Source: Anodontia alba
Taxonomy: Eukaryota > Mollusca > Bivalvia > Lucinida > Lucinidae
Length of the DNA: 64,000 nucleotides
Direction of reading: 5' to 3'
Assembly: GCA_964016985.1 (NCBI GenBank)
Contig: OZ024828.1
Span: 81,328,033-81,392,032 of the forward strand
The position numbers were made by a program, and so were the translations under genes. Position 1 is the stretch's first letter, and every line of letters begins with the position of its first letter. A model generated the notes under the pieces. It had not been told where the DNA came from. It saw only the letters and a program-made list of their open reading frames with translations, and made no database searches. Below are positions 20,267 through 30,205 of the stretch, piece after piece.

Positions 20267-20639
20267 ACTTTCAAATGTGACTTTATATTTTAATTCTCTT
20301 CGGAATCATTGGGGTACTATGAAAATCGAAAACCGCTCTTAATACGAGGCGTGTTGAGAGCGTATGAACCCTTTTAGATTTTCGTTTCATTTCGATCATT
20401 TTTTTTCTTTCTTTCTTTTTTTTATAAATTTATTCATATATACTACCCAGGGACAGGGGGCGGGCAAACAGTAAGGAGATTTCTTAATCGTTACAAGCTT
20501 TTTTCACTTCAATCATTTCTTGTAAAATTTCAGAAAAAGATACAATTTCGACTCCGACTTGATATACCTCATACCCCGATGTTATAAAAGATTCAGTACT
20601 TAAGTATTCTTGGTTTTCCGAGAAGAAAGTGTTTAAAGG

Positions 20640-20815
20640 TTTTTGTCATATATGGGCGTGACGGCCATCTTTGTTGAAAGACCATGAGCATTTAAAAGCA
20701 ATTAATACACTTTAAGGAAGGCAACTGTCAAAATGGTTTAGCCTCCCTTCTGAAAAGGGGTCTACTCTAAAAGGAAAGAATGTGCTCCTAGAGCCTTCGG
20801 CTCTGGTAAGCTAAA
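20640..20815. repeat. Array-element fragment (T5-like)
   Basis: TATATGGGCGTGACGGCCATC, AAGACCATGAGCATT and GGCTCTGGTAAGCTAAAAAG recall the ends of T2/T5 elements without the array. Confidence 0.45.
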
Positions 20816-20879
20816 AAGACAACCAGCCATATTTTTAAAGTTTAAACTTTATTTATTTATTACTTCGATCAATGAACTT

Positions 20880-21168
20880 GTGGGCTGGGTGACCTAGTGG
20901 TTAATGCTCCCGACTTGCAAGTGGAAGGTCGTTGGTTCAAGTCCCGCTCGGGTCGAGAAAAAATTTCAGACCATTACTACACCTAGTTCCTACTCGCTCA
21001 TACTTGACGTGGCCCGGGTTGAGTATAAAGTGGACAGGATGGCACTCGGTGACAATAACACCAACTCTGCATAGGTGATCCATGATTGCAAGATTCTACA
21101 AATGCGTGTAAATAACACATTTGACGGTATCTCTATGGGCCTCGGGTGCCCGGTAGCATTAAAAATCT
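20880..21168 (+). mobile_element. tRNA-derived SINE
   Basis: Head GGGTGACCTAGTGGTTAATG (A box), GTTGGTTCAAGTCCC (B box), then GACGTGGCCCGGGTTGAG, AAGTGGACAGGATGGCA and GGTAGCATTAAAAATC at the end. A family F element directly abuts its tail. Confidence 0.8.
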
Positions 21169-21414
21169 GGGCCCAGTTGTTCAAAACTAACGATGTCGTT
21201 AGTTAACGATTCGTTAAAATTTACATCGAGTGATACGCAAATATGCTGAAATTTTTTGCTGAAAAAAAATGTGAGTAGCTTTTGCATTGCAAAAGCTACT
21301 CACATTTTTTCAGCAAAAAATATCTGAATATTGTATATTGAATCCGCTAAAACAGTTAACGAAATGACCCTTAACGAGCTCGTTAAGCTAACGACGCTTT
21401 GAACAACTGGGCCC
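21169..21414. repeat. Family F long-hairpin MITE, intact
   Basis: GGGCCC at both ends, AGTTGTTCAAAACTAACG / GACGCTTTGAACAACT outer arms, central stem GTAGCTTTTGCATTGCAAAA. Best-preserved copy in the window. Confidence 0.88.
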
Positions 21415-21600
21415 TGCACATCAACAATGACAGTGCGGATACTGGCGTTTGGTGGTCATAGCTTGAGGGGGAAGCCGGAGTACTCTGAGAATGCCACCGG
21501 TCTTGGATGGGTGACTCTGCAGTGTCACTCCATGCCAGGAATTGAAACCCTGGTTGCAGAGGTGACAAGTGAGTGGCATACTCCTGCGCTATCCAAGCCC
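21415..21600 (-). mobile_element. tRNA-derived SINE
   Basis: Minus strand: A box TAGCGCAGGAGTATGCC, B box GGTTTCAATTCCTGG, then GAGTCACCCATCCAAGACC and GTACTCCGGCTTCCCCC. It converges on the SINE at 20880 with a family F element between them. Confidence 0.75.
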
Positions 21601-21764
21601 TTCACAGATGATCGAAAAGTCCAAAACGTGCGGCTAATACAAATCACAGTTTATTCTACAAACAAGTAAATAAAAACATATCAAACAATAAACACTTGTA
21701 AAAATATATAACAATCTTTAAAAAAAAACAACAAAAAAAAAAACAATTAAATCGGGACGCAACA

Positions 21765-21965
21765 TTTCCAACAAGACTGCATGTGTGCCCAGTGAATACT
21801 CAGATCAGCGTGTGCATCCGCGCAGGCTGATCAGAGTCTTCGCTGTCTGTCTGTAGATGGATCATTGGCATTCCAAAGAGTGTCCTGGGAAGACTGACCA
21901 GACTGTGCGGATGCGCAGGCTGATCCGAGTCTTCGCTGGGCGCACATGCAATCTTCATGGAAGAT
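21765..21965. repeat. Family G element
   Basis: AACAAGACTGCATGTGTGC and GCGCACATGCAATCTTC ends, with two copies of the gamma core (GCATCCGCGCAGGCTGATCA and GTGCGGATGCGCAGGCTG). Confidence 0.75.
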
Positions 21966-22036
21966 GACCCCCATTCAGTTTATATACATGCATGTAAAAT
22001 TTAATCATTGGAGTATCACAAGAGAGTCAAACTAAT

Positions 22037-22265
22037 CTTAAAGGCTTAAATTGTAATCACAATTGCAGATTCGACTTTTTTCTTTTTTATTTTCTTTTTT
22101 TCTGTTTTTCAGAAAAAAATAAGACTTCATAGGTATTTCATGTGAATCGTCTATGCTGCAGAGGATTCAGGTGAAATAGCAAGCCTTATTTTTCTGAAAA
22201 TAAAATAAAAATAAAAATGATAATTAAAAACATGTCATCTGCTACAATCTTGCTTGGCGATTTAA
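22037..22265. repeat. Family B MITE, first of a TTAA chain
   Basis: GTAATCACAATTGCAG left end, arms TTCAGAAAAAAATAAGACTT / AAGCCTTATTTTTCTGAA, right end CTTGCTTGGCGA then TTTAA. The TTAA at 22262 is also the left border of the next element. Confidence 0.72.
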
Positions 22266-22462
22266 CTCTTGCCATGCTGAATGAATTAAGATGCCACGCC
22301 CACTTCTAGCTTTCAGCCAATCAGATTACACGATCCAGGTTGTTGATACAAATTCTCATACTTAATGGCTAACAGTATAGAGCCAGATAAGAGGCCAACT
22401 GATTTTGATCTACATTGTTTGCAAAGGCAGGGCATATCCGGGTTAAGCAGGACCAGTGTTAA
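22262..22462 (+). repeat. Family D MITE, second of the chain
   Basis: TTAACTCTTGCCATGCTGAA start and GCAGGACCAGTGTTAA end; beta core degraded (GCCAACTGATTTTGATCTAC). Confidence 0.72.
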
Positions 22463-22691
22463 GGTTTAAAATGGCGGACTCAACCTTTTCGTCCCTGCAG
22501 ACCAATACAGATATCTCTGCAAACAATGCAGCTCTAGATGAGACGGCTTCTAACGAGCCGTCTCAACAGGATCTTCACTGTTTGCCATTCTGTTTTTGAT
22601 TTTTGACTGAAACTCCTATTTGCAACAATGAATGTGTCCAAATTCAGGAATGGAAAAGTCCAGTTCAGAAATTCAGGGGTGAAAGGGTTAA
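22459..22691 (+). repeat. Family E MITE, third of the chain
   Basis: Shares TTAA at 22459 with the preceding element. Core CTAGATGAGACGGCTTC / GAGCCGTCTCAACAGGATC, tail CAAATTCAGGAATGG..., end GTGAAAGGGTTAA. Confidence 0.75.
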
Positions 22692-22724
22692 ATAACAGAA
22701 CACTATGACTACTGAGTCAAATAA

Positions 22725-22876
22725 TCTCAAGTGCCACAACTGCAACGGACAGCATTTTGATTTTCAGAAAATAAGGCTTGACAGACGGTTCACATGAAAT
22801 GTCAAAAAAAAAATAATAATATAAAAAAAAATAGAATGTCGCCTGTCGTAATTTTGTTTGGCGCTTTAGAACTTAA
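22725..22876. repeat. Family B MITE, fourth of the chain
   Basis: AAGTGCCACAACTGCAACGG start, AAATAAGGCTTGACAGACGG core, TTGTTTGGCGCTTTAGAAC then TTAA. The second half of the stem is eroded to A-rich sequence. Confidence 0.7.
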
Positions 22877-23101
22877 CCCTTCAACTGCCAGTCATCTGCT
22901 TTATTATCTGCTTGTGATTTTAAGTCATTTTTGCAAACAGTGTGGACCCAGATCAGATTGCTCCTCTAGGAGCAGTCTAATCAGGGTCCACACGGTTTGT
23001 CGGTATATAAAATTAGGTTTGAAAAATTTGCAAGAATATTCATCAGACGACATAATCACGACATTTTCAGATGCAGATTTTCTTGGCATTTTAAGGGTAA
23101 A
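22873..23101 (+). repeat. Family C MITE, fifth of the chain
   Basis: TTAACCCTTCAACTGCC start, stem GTGGACCCAGATCAGATTG / CAGTCTAATCAGGGTCCAC, end TTGGCATTTTAAGGGTAA (right TTAA mutated). Confidence 0.78.
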
Positions 23102-23722
23102 GGTCATCCTTGGTATCAGTAACGATAACTCTTGTAAGACAAAATCAAACTTTGCCTTATAACTTGAGAAATTATTACCCTATTCATCTTAAATTTGCGC
23201 ATATGCATTGACCTGATTGTTGAAATGCAATTATACTAAATAAAAATGCTTTTGTTCTAGCATGGGTTATTGCCCCTGATTACTATTATACTATTGTGCT
23301 ATATTGGAGAAGCTGTTCTTAACTAAGTAATAATGCAATATCTTGACAATTTAAGATATGATGAAACTTATTATGAAACCTTGTTATGACAGACTGCATG
23401 TCATAGATGCTTTTGATATATGGTGTATTTATTCTTGCAAGAGTTATTGGCCCTGAATGGTAGAATTTATGTGGAAAATGGGTAAAATTCATGTTTTAAT
23501 TTAATAATTTTCATACTGGAGAACAGCTTACAATAAAATTATATGATAGTGTCCATTTGATAAATCCTTACAACTAGTACACCAGTTAACATAAATCAGT
23601 GTTTATGGCATGAGTTATAGCCCTTCAGTTAGCAATATAAGGCGGTGAATTTAACAAAATACGCCCTTTAAACTGACCCAGTCTTCAATATGTGCAATGC
23701 ATGCATATAATTCAGTATAAAT
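23102..23722. other. No gene recognised
   Basis: AT-rich sequence with stop codons in all frames and no repeat known from the rest of the window. Confidence 0.5.
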
Positions 23723-24014
23723 CATCACGAAAACATGCCTATATAATTTTGACCCCCTTAAACCCCACTTTTATATAGTAAAACTGGGGTTTAAAGGGGT
23801 ATACATTATTTTTCTTATTTCTGCTCAAAAAAACATAGATTGTGGGTACTCGTTAGAACCGCCTCGGCGAGGCGGTTCTAACGAGTACCCACAATTTATG
23901 TTTTTGAGCAGAAATATGAAAAAATATCAGAGTTTTTATATGAAAATATATGAAAATTTTCAGTTTTTGGAGGTGAAATTTTCTATATATTTGTATAGGC
24001 GTGTTAACGTAATG
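23723..24014. repeat. Family A2 element, complete
   Basis: Ends CATCACGAAAACATGCCTAT and GGCGTGTTAACGTAATG. Side one contains the CCCCACTTTTATATAG / TATAGTAAAACTGGGG hairpin, side two CAGTTTTTGGAGGTGAAA. The alpha core GAACCGCCTCGGCGAGGC is central. Confidence 0.85.
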
Positions 24015-24551
24015 TTATTTATTAGATGAATCCTGCAAGATGATGTATTTATTACAAATAAGAGTTATATTTATGTGGCTATTTGAACCATTTTATTCAC
24101 ATTTTATCATGATGAGTGCATGTTTCTAGAAAACGGGGTGGGGTAACAATTTATAACTATTTGCGAAGACAAATACTCGTATCATTTTGGTGTGCATTAT
24201 TATTCAGATTATCTTAATATATATCTAGGAAATGAACATACCATTTTAAAGCAATACTGGCCTTTTGAATTCGATTGAATTTATCAAAATTGTTCATTTG
24301 TTTTTAAAAAATAGAATTTTGCTCTTTCGGGGACAGGGTTAATAATCCAGCATTATATCGTGTTATGCCATTCTAGAATAATGCTACACAATAAGAAGTG
24401 GTCATTATTTAAAAGTTTAATGAAAATTTATTGTTGGGAAATGTCTTTAGTATTTAAATATATAGTAATTTCCGTTAAAGCTAAGTCAATTTTCACTATT
24501 TCGGTGGGGAAAATGTTGAATCTTAAGTAGATTAAATGTTGCTTTGCATCC
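24015..24551. other. No gene recognised
   Basis: Unique AT-rich sequence, no ORF or repeat recognised. Confidence 0.5.
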
Positions 24552-24764
24552 TTAACCCTTTCGGCGCCAAATTTCGAACGGCATTTATCGTCTGCCTTTT
24601 TTATTTTAACAAACTATCGTTTGGAAAGACGTTTATATGTAAAGTTGAAAGACTGAATCTCAAACAGCGTAGATCCAGATGAGACGGTTCATTGAGCCGT
24701 CTCATCTGGATGTATGCTGTTTGCAAAAGCCTATTATTATCGCCTGTGGCAGTGAAAGAGTTAA
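24552..24764. repeat. TTAA-type MITE, family E variant
   Basis: TTAACCCTTTCGGCGCC and GTGAAAGAGTTAA ends. Stem TAGATCCAGATGAGACGG / CCGTCTCATCTGGATGTA. Confidence 0.8.
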
Positions 24765-25082
24765 GCCTTCCTGCACTTTGCATATTCTAAAGCCATTCTG
24801 TTGCAATACTTGAAGGTATCTCGTAGGCGTTAGTTGCTGTGCTAGAATGATTTTCTCAGTACTACCAGATCCGAGAACAAGCCTATGGTACTATATCTTT
24901 GAAGCGCCATGCAGAGCTCTGATACCCAGTCGTGGCTTCAGCTTTATTATTATCATTATTCTATAACTTTGACAATGAAATGGGACAACAAAATGCAGAA
25001 TCTAAAGAAAATAATCTATTGTTGGGATAAAACGTTGCACCAGGTGTCAGTAGTGACCTTTAATTAAAGCAGACCTTTGTTA

Positions 25083-25084
<2 letters not shown>
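24765..25084. other. No gene recognised
   Basis: Unique sequence without a supported feature. Confidence 0.45.

Positions 25085-25139
<55 letters not shown>
25085..25139 (+). repeat. (CA)n microsatellite
   Basis: About 27 CA repeats, left neighbour of a hairpin. Confidence 0.95.
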
Positions 25140-25141
<2 letters not shown>

Positions 25142-25194
25142 CCTATATATACACGGAATCTAAAATCTAAAACGATTTCACATGTTCTTTATTT

Positions 25195-25324
25195 ACAAAA
25201 ACAAATGCATTTCGTTTTTAAATAACTCGTCAGTGTTGCAGTGACGTTAATGAAAGGCGACGTTTCATTGGCGTTACTACAACACTGAGGAGTTATTAAA
25301 CGAGATGCATTTATTTGTTTTTGT
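25195..25324. repeat. 130 bp hairpin between CA arrays
   Basis: ACAAAAACAAATGCAT, AACTCGTCAGTGTTG and GACGTTAATGAAA pair with TTTCATTGGCGTTAC, CAACACTGAGGAGTT and ATGCATTTATTTGTTTTTGT. The loop is about 7 bp. It is not related to the other palindromes in the window. Confidence 0.8.
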
Positions 25325-25326
25325 AC

Positions 25327-25457
<131 letters not shown>

Positions 25458-25827
25458 TACCGTTGGCACCGTATATACTCTAAGTTTGGAAACCTTAAAA
25501 ACATGAATAAAACGAATGCATACGGCATATACGATATGCCCTTCTTTGCCTTGCGCAAACAGTGAATGCACTGAGCAGTCTACGTAAGTATGCAGACTGG
25601 TCTTGGCCTTCGTTCTTCACGGATGGCTCTCATGTAAGCTGACCCAAAATATTTGTCAGTTACTCATCAGTATGACTATGACACATCAAAAAGAATTTCG
25701 GCAAATATAAATTTGTGATTTTCACTTAGCCAGTTGAAAGCAAAGAAATGTACCGTAAAATGGCCAAGATTGCTGTATAAATATGTAAATTGTCAGGAGG
25801 TCATTTGAGCTGTGAGAAATCGTTCCT

Positions 25828-26008
25828 TCTGACATGTGCACCGAACAGACCTAAATCAGCCGGCATATCCGCGCAGTCTGAACAGAGTCTACGTTGTCCG
25901 CATGAAGGAACTTTGCATCCTTGGCTGTTCAAATGCGCTCAGCGAAGATTCTAATCAGACTGCGCTAAGCGCAGTCTGATCTGAATCTTCGCTGGGCGCA
26001 CATATCCG
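25828..26008. repeat. Family G element
   Basis: Two inverted gamma-type stems (ATCCGCGCAGTCTG, GACTGCGCTAAGCGCAGTCT) and GATCTGAATCTTCGCTGGGC. Confidence 0.7.
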
Positions 26009-26071
26009 AAGATACGTTGTCTGACCTACGTTGTGGCACATTCTCTATTAATACACATTTCATACACGCAG

Positions 26072-26335
26072 GTGGAGATCCGAGCCAGCAGTGAAGTAAC
26101 CTTTGAGGTTGATACCGGAGTCATTTTAGATGTAATGCAAATCACGGGAGCTTCACTTTTGTTTCAATCTGATTTTCCAAGACGTTTCGATAATTATATT
26201 GACCGTAAAATTAATTTGAATGCGTTAACTTTGAATAGATATTCTAAGTTACACGAAAAAGAATTATGCTCTTATGAGGTTCTAAAGACACTGCACACTC
26301 ACTGTGAAAGAAATATATATATATGCTTATCATAA
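26072..26335 (+). CDS. Possible exon of unknown gene
   Basis: An open frame of 87 codons follows a CACGCAG acceptor-like site. The first third (VEIRASSEVTFEVDTGV) has protein-like composition; the rest is AT-rich and less convincing. The frame ends in TAA at 26333 after ATATATA sequence. No domain is recognised and no partner exon is seen. It may be chance. Confidence 0.2.
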   Translation: MEIRASSEVTFEVDTGVILDVMQITGASLLFQSDFPRRFDNYIDRKINLNALTLNRYSKLHEKELCSYEVLKTLHTHCERNIYICLS

Positions 26336-26910
26336 AAAATACATAAATATACAATATACAAAAAAAAAAAAAAAACTTTTAAAATAATTTGATTATAATC
26401 TCTATTAATTCATAACATTTTTACCTCTCTTGACCTAACTTGGCAACGTAGCCTAGTTAGAAAACTACGTTCTTAGACGATATTTTCTCTTATAATACTG
26501 TATTGCACAGTCCTCAGCGGCATTTTATAGCAAACTAGGGAAAGCTTCAGTTTTTTTTGTTTTTTTTTTGTTTTTTGTTTTTTTTTTTTTTTTGTTGTTT
26601 TTTTTTTTTGGAAATACTATTTTCAGACAACAAAAAGTAAAGTTATATTAAAATTAGCTCAGGTATCAACCTATAAACCTATAAATACTCGGACGTACAT
26701 GCCTGAACGAACAGTGCTTCTAAGGATTGATCATTATTTCTATATTATTTGTCATGCTTTAGGACAACTTTCAAGTTTACTCAGTTAATCTCAAGTTTAC
26801 ATAGTAAACAACCAGAAAATATACAAATAAGATAGACTGAATGGTATGGCAGAAATAGAGTTCGACAAAATGTTAATAGAATAAATGACACATAATTACA
26901 AATGTTAATT
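26336..26910. other. No gene recognised
   Basis: AT-rich, with an A run (26360-26375) and interrupted T runs (26550-26610). Confidence 0.5.
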
Positions 26911-27266
26911 CAGTAAAACCTCAATGGCTCGAACCCGGATGGCTCGTTTACCGTGGATGATTCGAACTCTTTTTTCACTCCCTATAAAATCCTTCCAATA
27001 GCTCGAGAAAACAAATATTTAGGGATTTTTTTTTCTTATTTTATCATGGAACTGTATGTTGTGTGTACTCATTATAATCGCCTCATCGAGGCGATTTTAA
27101 TGAGTACACTCAACATACAATCACTGTGTAGAAAATCGTAAAGATTTCCCTAAATTATCGCTATTTGCTTCCTGAACTGGTAATTAACCCTCAGTGGCTC
27201 GAACTACCCATGTCTCGAACGAATTTCCATGGTCCCAAAGATGCTCGAGCCATTGAGGTTTGACTG
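26911..27266. repeat. pogo-like MITE carrying an alpha core
   Basis: Terminal repeats CAGTAAAACCTCAATGGC and GCCATTGAGGTTTGACTG, with TA after the right end. Subterminal GGCTCGAAC motifs on both sides. The centre (27033-27135) is the alpha palindrome GAATCGCCTCATCGAGGC in variant form. Confidence 0.82.
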
Positions 27267-27490
27267 TAGATACGTTATGCGTTAAAAATTGTGCTGCGAA
27301 GCTTCAGACCTATAGTCATCTAAGAAACAAAGTAACCTACGAAATTCGTAAATAAAACTATTTAGGAAATAATAAACTCGCAGACAAACTTAAAGACAAA
27401 AGTTTAGGCCCTATAGGGACTGTTGGAAAACACTCAAACAGTTTATAAAACCAACATCTGGCCCAGATTTTACAACCAGTATATCTTAAC

Positions 27491-27676
27491 TTAACCTTTG
27501 TCATACTGAATGATTTAAGATTCCACGCCCACTTCTAATTGTCAGCCAGTCAGATCTCTTAATCCGGATTTCTGATATAAAACTCACATACTGAATGGCA
27601 AACAGTGCAGATCCAGAACTTACCTAGGTCGACACTGTTTGCAAAGGTGGATGCATATCCGCAGGACGAAGGTTAA
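27491..27676 (+). repeat. Family D MITE
   Basis: TTAACCTTTGTCATACTGAA and GCAGGACGAAGGTTAA ends. Beta core shortened by deletion. Confidence 0.75.
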
Positions 27677-27732
27677 AGTCCATTTTTTTTTCATAAATAA
27701 AAGGCATATTTAAAGTCGGCTAAAATGAAGTG

Positions 27733-27790
<58 letters not shown>
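27733..27790 (+). repeat. (GT)n microsatellite
   Basis: About 29 GT repeats. Confidence 0.95.
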
Positions 27791-27791
<1 letters not shown>

Positions 27792-28117
27792 GTTATGGCA
27801 GAAACTGTCTGTCGAAACCTTTTTATTGGCACCATTTCTAAAAATCAGATTTTACGTGAAAGTGCAAAAAATATGCATCGTTAATCTCAGTTAAAATTTA
27901 AAGTCCACCTTAACTTGAGGAATGATTGTAAACATGAGCCCAGACAGTCAAAATCTGACAATGTTCAAACTTTTAGATATCTGCGGTAATGAGTTACTGA
28001 AAGACGTTATACTCGTATTATATAAATATGAACTGACAGCAAAATTCAATAGAGATATGCTGCGAATCCACTAAATAATTGTTTCCGTTCAAACCTTCCT
28101 CAGTTTTTAGTTTAGGC

Positions 28118-28368
28118 CATTACGAAAACAAGCCTATTCAAATATACTGAAAATTTTACCACCAAAAATTAATATTTTCAGATAAAAATTCTGATATTTT
28201 ACACATTTCTGCTCAAAACATAGATTGTGTGTACTCGTTAGAACCGCCTCGGCGATGTTTTTTGACAAAAAAAAAGAAAAAATAATGTATATCCCTGAAA
28301 ACCACAGTTTTACTATATAAAAGTGGGGTTATAGGTGGTCAACATTATATAAGCATGTTTTCGTGATG
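28118..28368. repeat. Family A2 element, core deleted
   Basis: CATTACGAAAACAAGCCTAT and GCATGTTTTCGTGATG ends intact. The palindromic centre stops at GCCTCGGCGATG and the right alpha arm is lost. Confidence 0.8.
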
Positions 28369-28586
28369 AAATTGATACACATGGTAAATATCCCGTCATT
28401 TTTAAAAAGGGTTAAAACTGTTGTCACGTGATGCTGGTTTTTCTGCACACCAAGCCTCTTCTGAAAAGAGTTCTACTGTATAAGGGAATAATTTACTCCC
28501 CGTGGAAAGAAATTGCTCTCCCTGGACAGTAGGCGTCTTTTTTAGAAGAGAACCAAATAAAATGAAATTAATCTCCCCTGAAAATA

Positions 28587-28672
28587 CATACATACATACA
28601 TACATACATACGTACGTACGTACGTACGTACGTGCGTGCGTGCGTGCGTGTGTGGGTGTGTGTGTGTGTGCA
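28587..28672 (+). repeat. Graded compound tetranucleotide repeat
   Basis: Runs of ATAC, then GTAC, then GTGC, then GTGT in order, each differing from the last by one transition. Confidence 0.92.
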
Positions 28673-28752
28673 TATGCGAAACTATTTATGGTTGAAACCG
28701 CAGAACAGAAAACCTATAAAAAGATAAACTGAGAATCAGAAGAAATTCTTTG

Positions 28753-28974
28753 CTTTAGCTCTTTCGGACCTTCAGACCAAAACAATTTTTGCAAACAGTG
28801 TAGATCCAGATGAGATGGCTCATAACAAGCCATCTCATCTAGATCTACACTGTCTTATTAGCTGGATCTATACTGTTTGCCAGTCTGTTTTTTTTTTTTT
28901 TTTTTTGTTGTTGTTGTTGTTTTTTTTTTTTTTTTTAAATCACTAGCTGCAATAATGGATAGTTGCAGATTTAA
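28753..28974. repeat. Family E MITE with expanded T tracts
   Basis: Stem GCAAACAGTGTAGATCC...GATGAGATGG and inverse, then a second partial stem and two long T runs. The TTAA at 28971 is shared with the next element. Confidence 0.65.
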
Positions 28975-29180
28975 CCCTTCTCTTGCTGAACACGACATGC
29001 CCTGTTTTAGCAAACAGTGTAGATCCAGATCAGTTTCTGAAGAAGCCAACTGATCTGGATCTGCACTGTTTGTCATTAAATATGTGAATGTCTATCAAAA
29101 ACTCGGATCAAGTAATCTGACTGACTGGAAATTAGAAGTGGGCGTGGCATCATAATGTATTCAGCATGACAAGGGTGAAA
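28971..29180 (-). repeat. Family D MITE (inverted)
   Basis: TTAACCCTTCTCTTGCTGAA start, ATTCAGCATGACAAGGG end; stem GATCCAGATCAGTTTC / CAACTGATCTGGATC. Confidence 0.78.
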
Positions 29181-29321
29181 GATGGAAGAGTCTGTCTCAG
29201 AAACTCGGATGTGAAATGGTTAATTACAACAATCCTTTTGTTGATCCTCTCTCTATCCCTAGTGAAACTGTGAAAATTGACACATTGCGAGATAGAAGTC
29301 TTATGGCTTTTTACAACAATC

Positions 29322-29675
29322 TGGGTCCAGTTGTTCAAAGCGTCGTTAGCTTAACGAGCTCGTTAAGGGTCATTTCGTTAACTGTTTTAGCGGATTCAGT
29401 ATACAATATTTTGATATTTTTTTGCTGAAGAAATGTGAGTAGCTTTTGCACTGCAAAAGCTACTCACATTTTTTCAGCAAAAAAATTCAGCATATTTGCG
29501 TATCACTCGATGTAAATTTTAACGAATCGTTAACTAACGACATCGTTAGCTTTGAACAACTGCCCAGCTAGCATTCTACGTAAATCTACATCGGGCCGTC
29601 ATCGGCCCGTCAGCTACCCTGACGGGCCGATGACGGCCCGATATAGATTTACGTAGAATGCTGACTGGGTGGGTC
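29322..29675. repeat. Family F MITE interrupted by hairpin P
   Basis: CTGGGTCCAGTTGTTCAAAG to TTTGAACAACTG, then P, then TGGGTCC. The central stem TAGCTTTTGCACTGCAAAAG is intact. It ends 12 bp before the stop codon of the coiled-coil gene. Confidence 0.82.
29563..29669. repeat. Hairpin element P, nested
   Basis: Near-perfect 107 bp palindrome: CCCAGCTAGCATTCTACG, GGCCGTCATCGGCCCGTCAG and inverses, GC-rich unlike its surroundings. It is inserted in the last bases of a family F copy. Confidence 0.85.
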
Positions 29676-29686
29676 CTGGTATTTTG

Positions 29687-30205
29687 TTAGGCAATGGACA
29701 CTTTTCGCGGACACACAGACATGAACCTCACATACTTATATGGAGCAATGTCTGCTATACGTGGATCACTTATTATGTTTCCACTGTTGTCAAGATTTGT
29801 AGGGGGACGGGGCCCGGGCTTGTAGGACCAGTTACCATCAGCATCCTGTCGGTAGAAGATAAAGTCAATACCAGGAATCATGGCTAGAACCATTAAACAG
29901 TTTCTAGAAGAGTCCGGAAATTCGTTATCCGCCTGATCGTCTTCGTCTTTACCGCCGTCTAAAAGTACGGACCCTCTCACAGCCATGGGCGTGAGATCCA
30001 GAGTCGTACTGCCGCCCCCGCGGCCCGGTTGGGCGTACGTCCCAGTGGGAAAGTTAACTGCATAGTTGTAAGAGTTGTCGGTAGTAGACAGAAATCCTGA
30101 CATATCGAATGATGGTTTTTCGCAAGGGTCAGTTCTTCCACACTGAGGGTTCCCCCCTAAACTGGCCGGGTTAAGAGGTTCAACGGTTCCAATGTCTGGT
30201 GGAGG
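29687..30205 (-). CDS. Coiled-coil gene exon 3 (terminal)
   Basis: This exon encodes 172 residues and TAA, with acceptor CTTATGTTTCAG|CCTCCA. It has cysteines in QCGRTDPC, RNCL and SVC, and a tail with YKYVRFMSVC. No AATAAA is seen close downstream; nested MITEs start 12 bp after the stop. Confidence 0.83.
   Translation of the reverse strand, partial: PPPDIGTVEPLNPASLGGNPQCGRTDPCEKPSFDMSGFLSTTDNSYNYAVNFPTGTYAQPGRGGGSTTLDLTPMAVRGSVLLDGGKDEDDQADNEFPDSSRNCLMVLAMIPGIDFIFYRQDADGNWSYKPGPRPPTNLDNSGNIISDPRIADIAPYKYVRFMSVCPRKVSIA

Noticed and set aside
20880..20955. Functional tRNA gene
   Set aside because: A and B boxes are present but the cloverleaf arms do not pair properly and a SINE body follows.
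22794..23162. 122-codon ORF
   Set aside because: It spans two MITEs of the TTAA chain.
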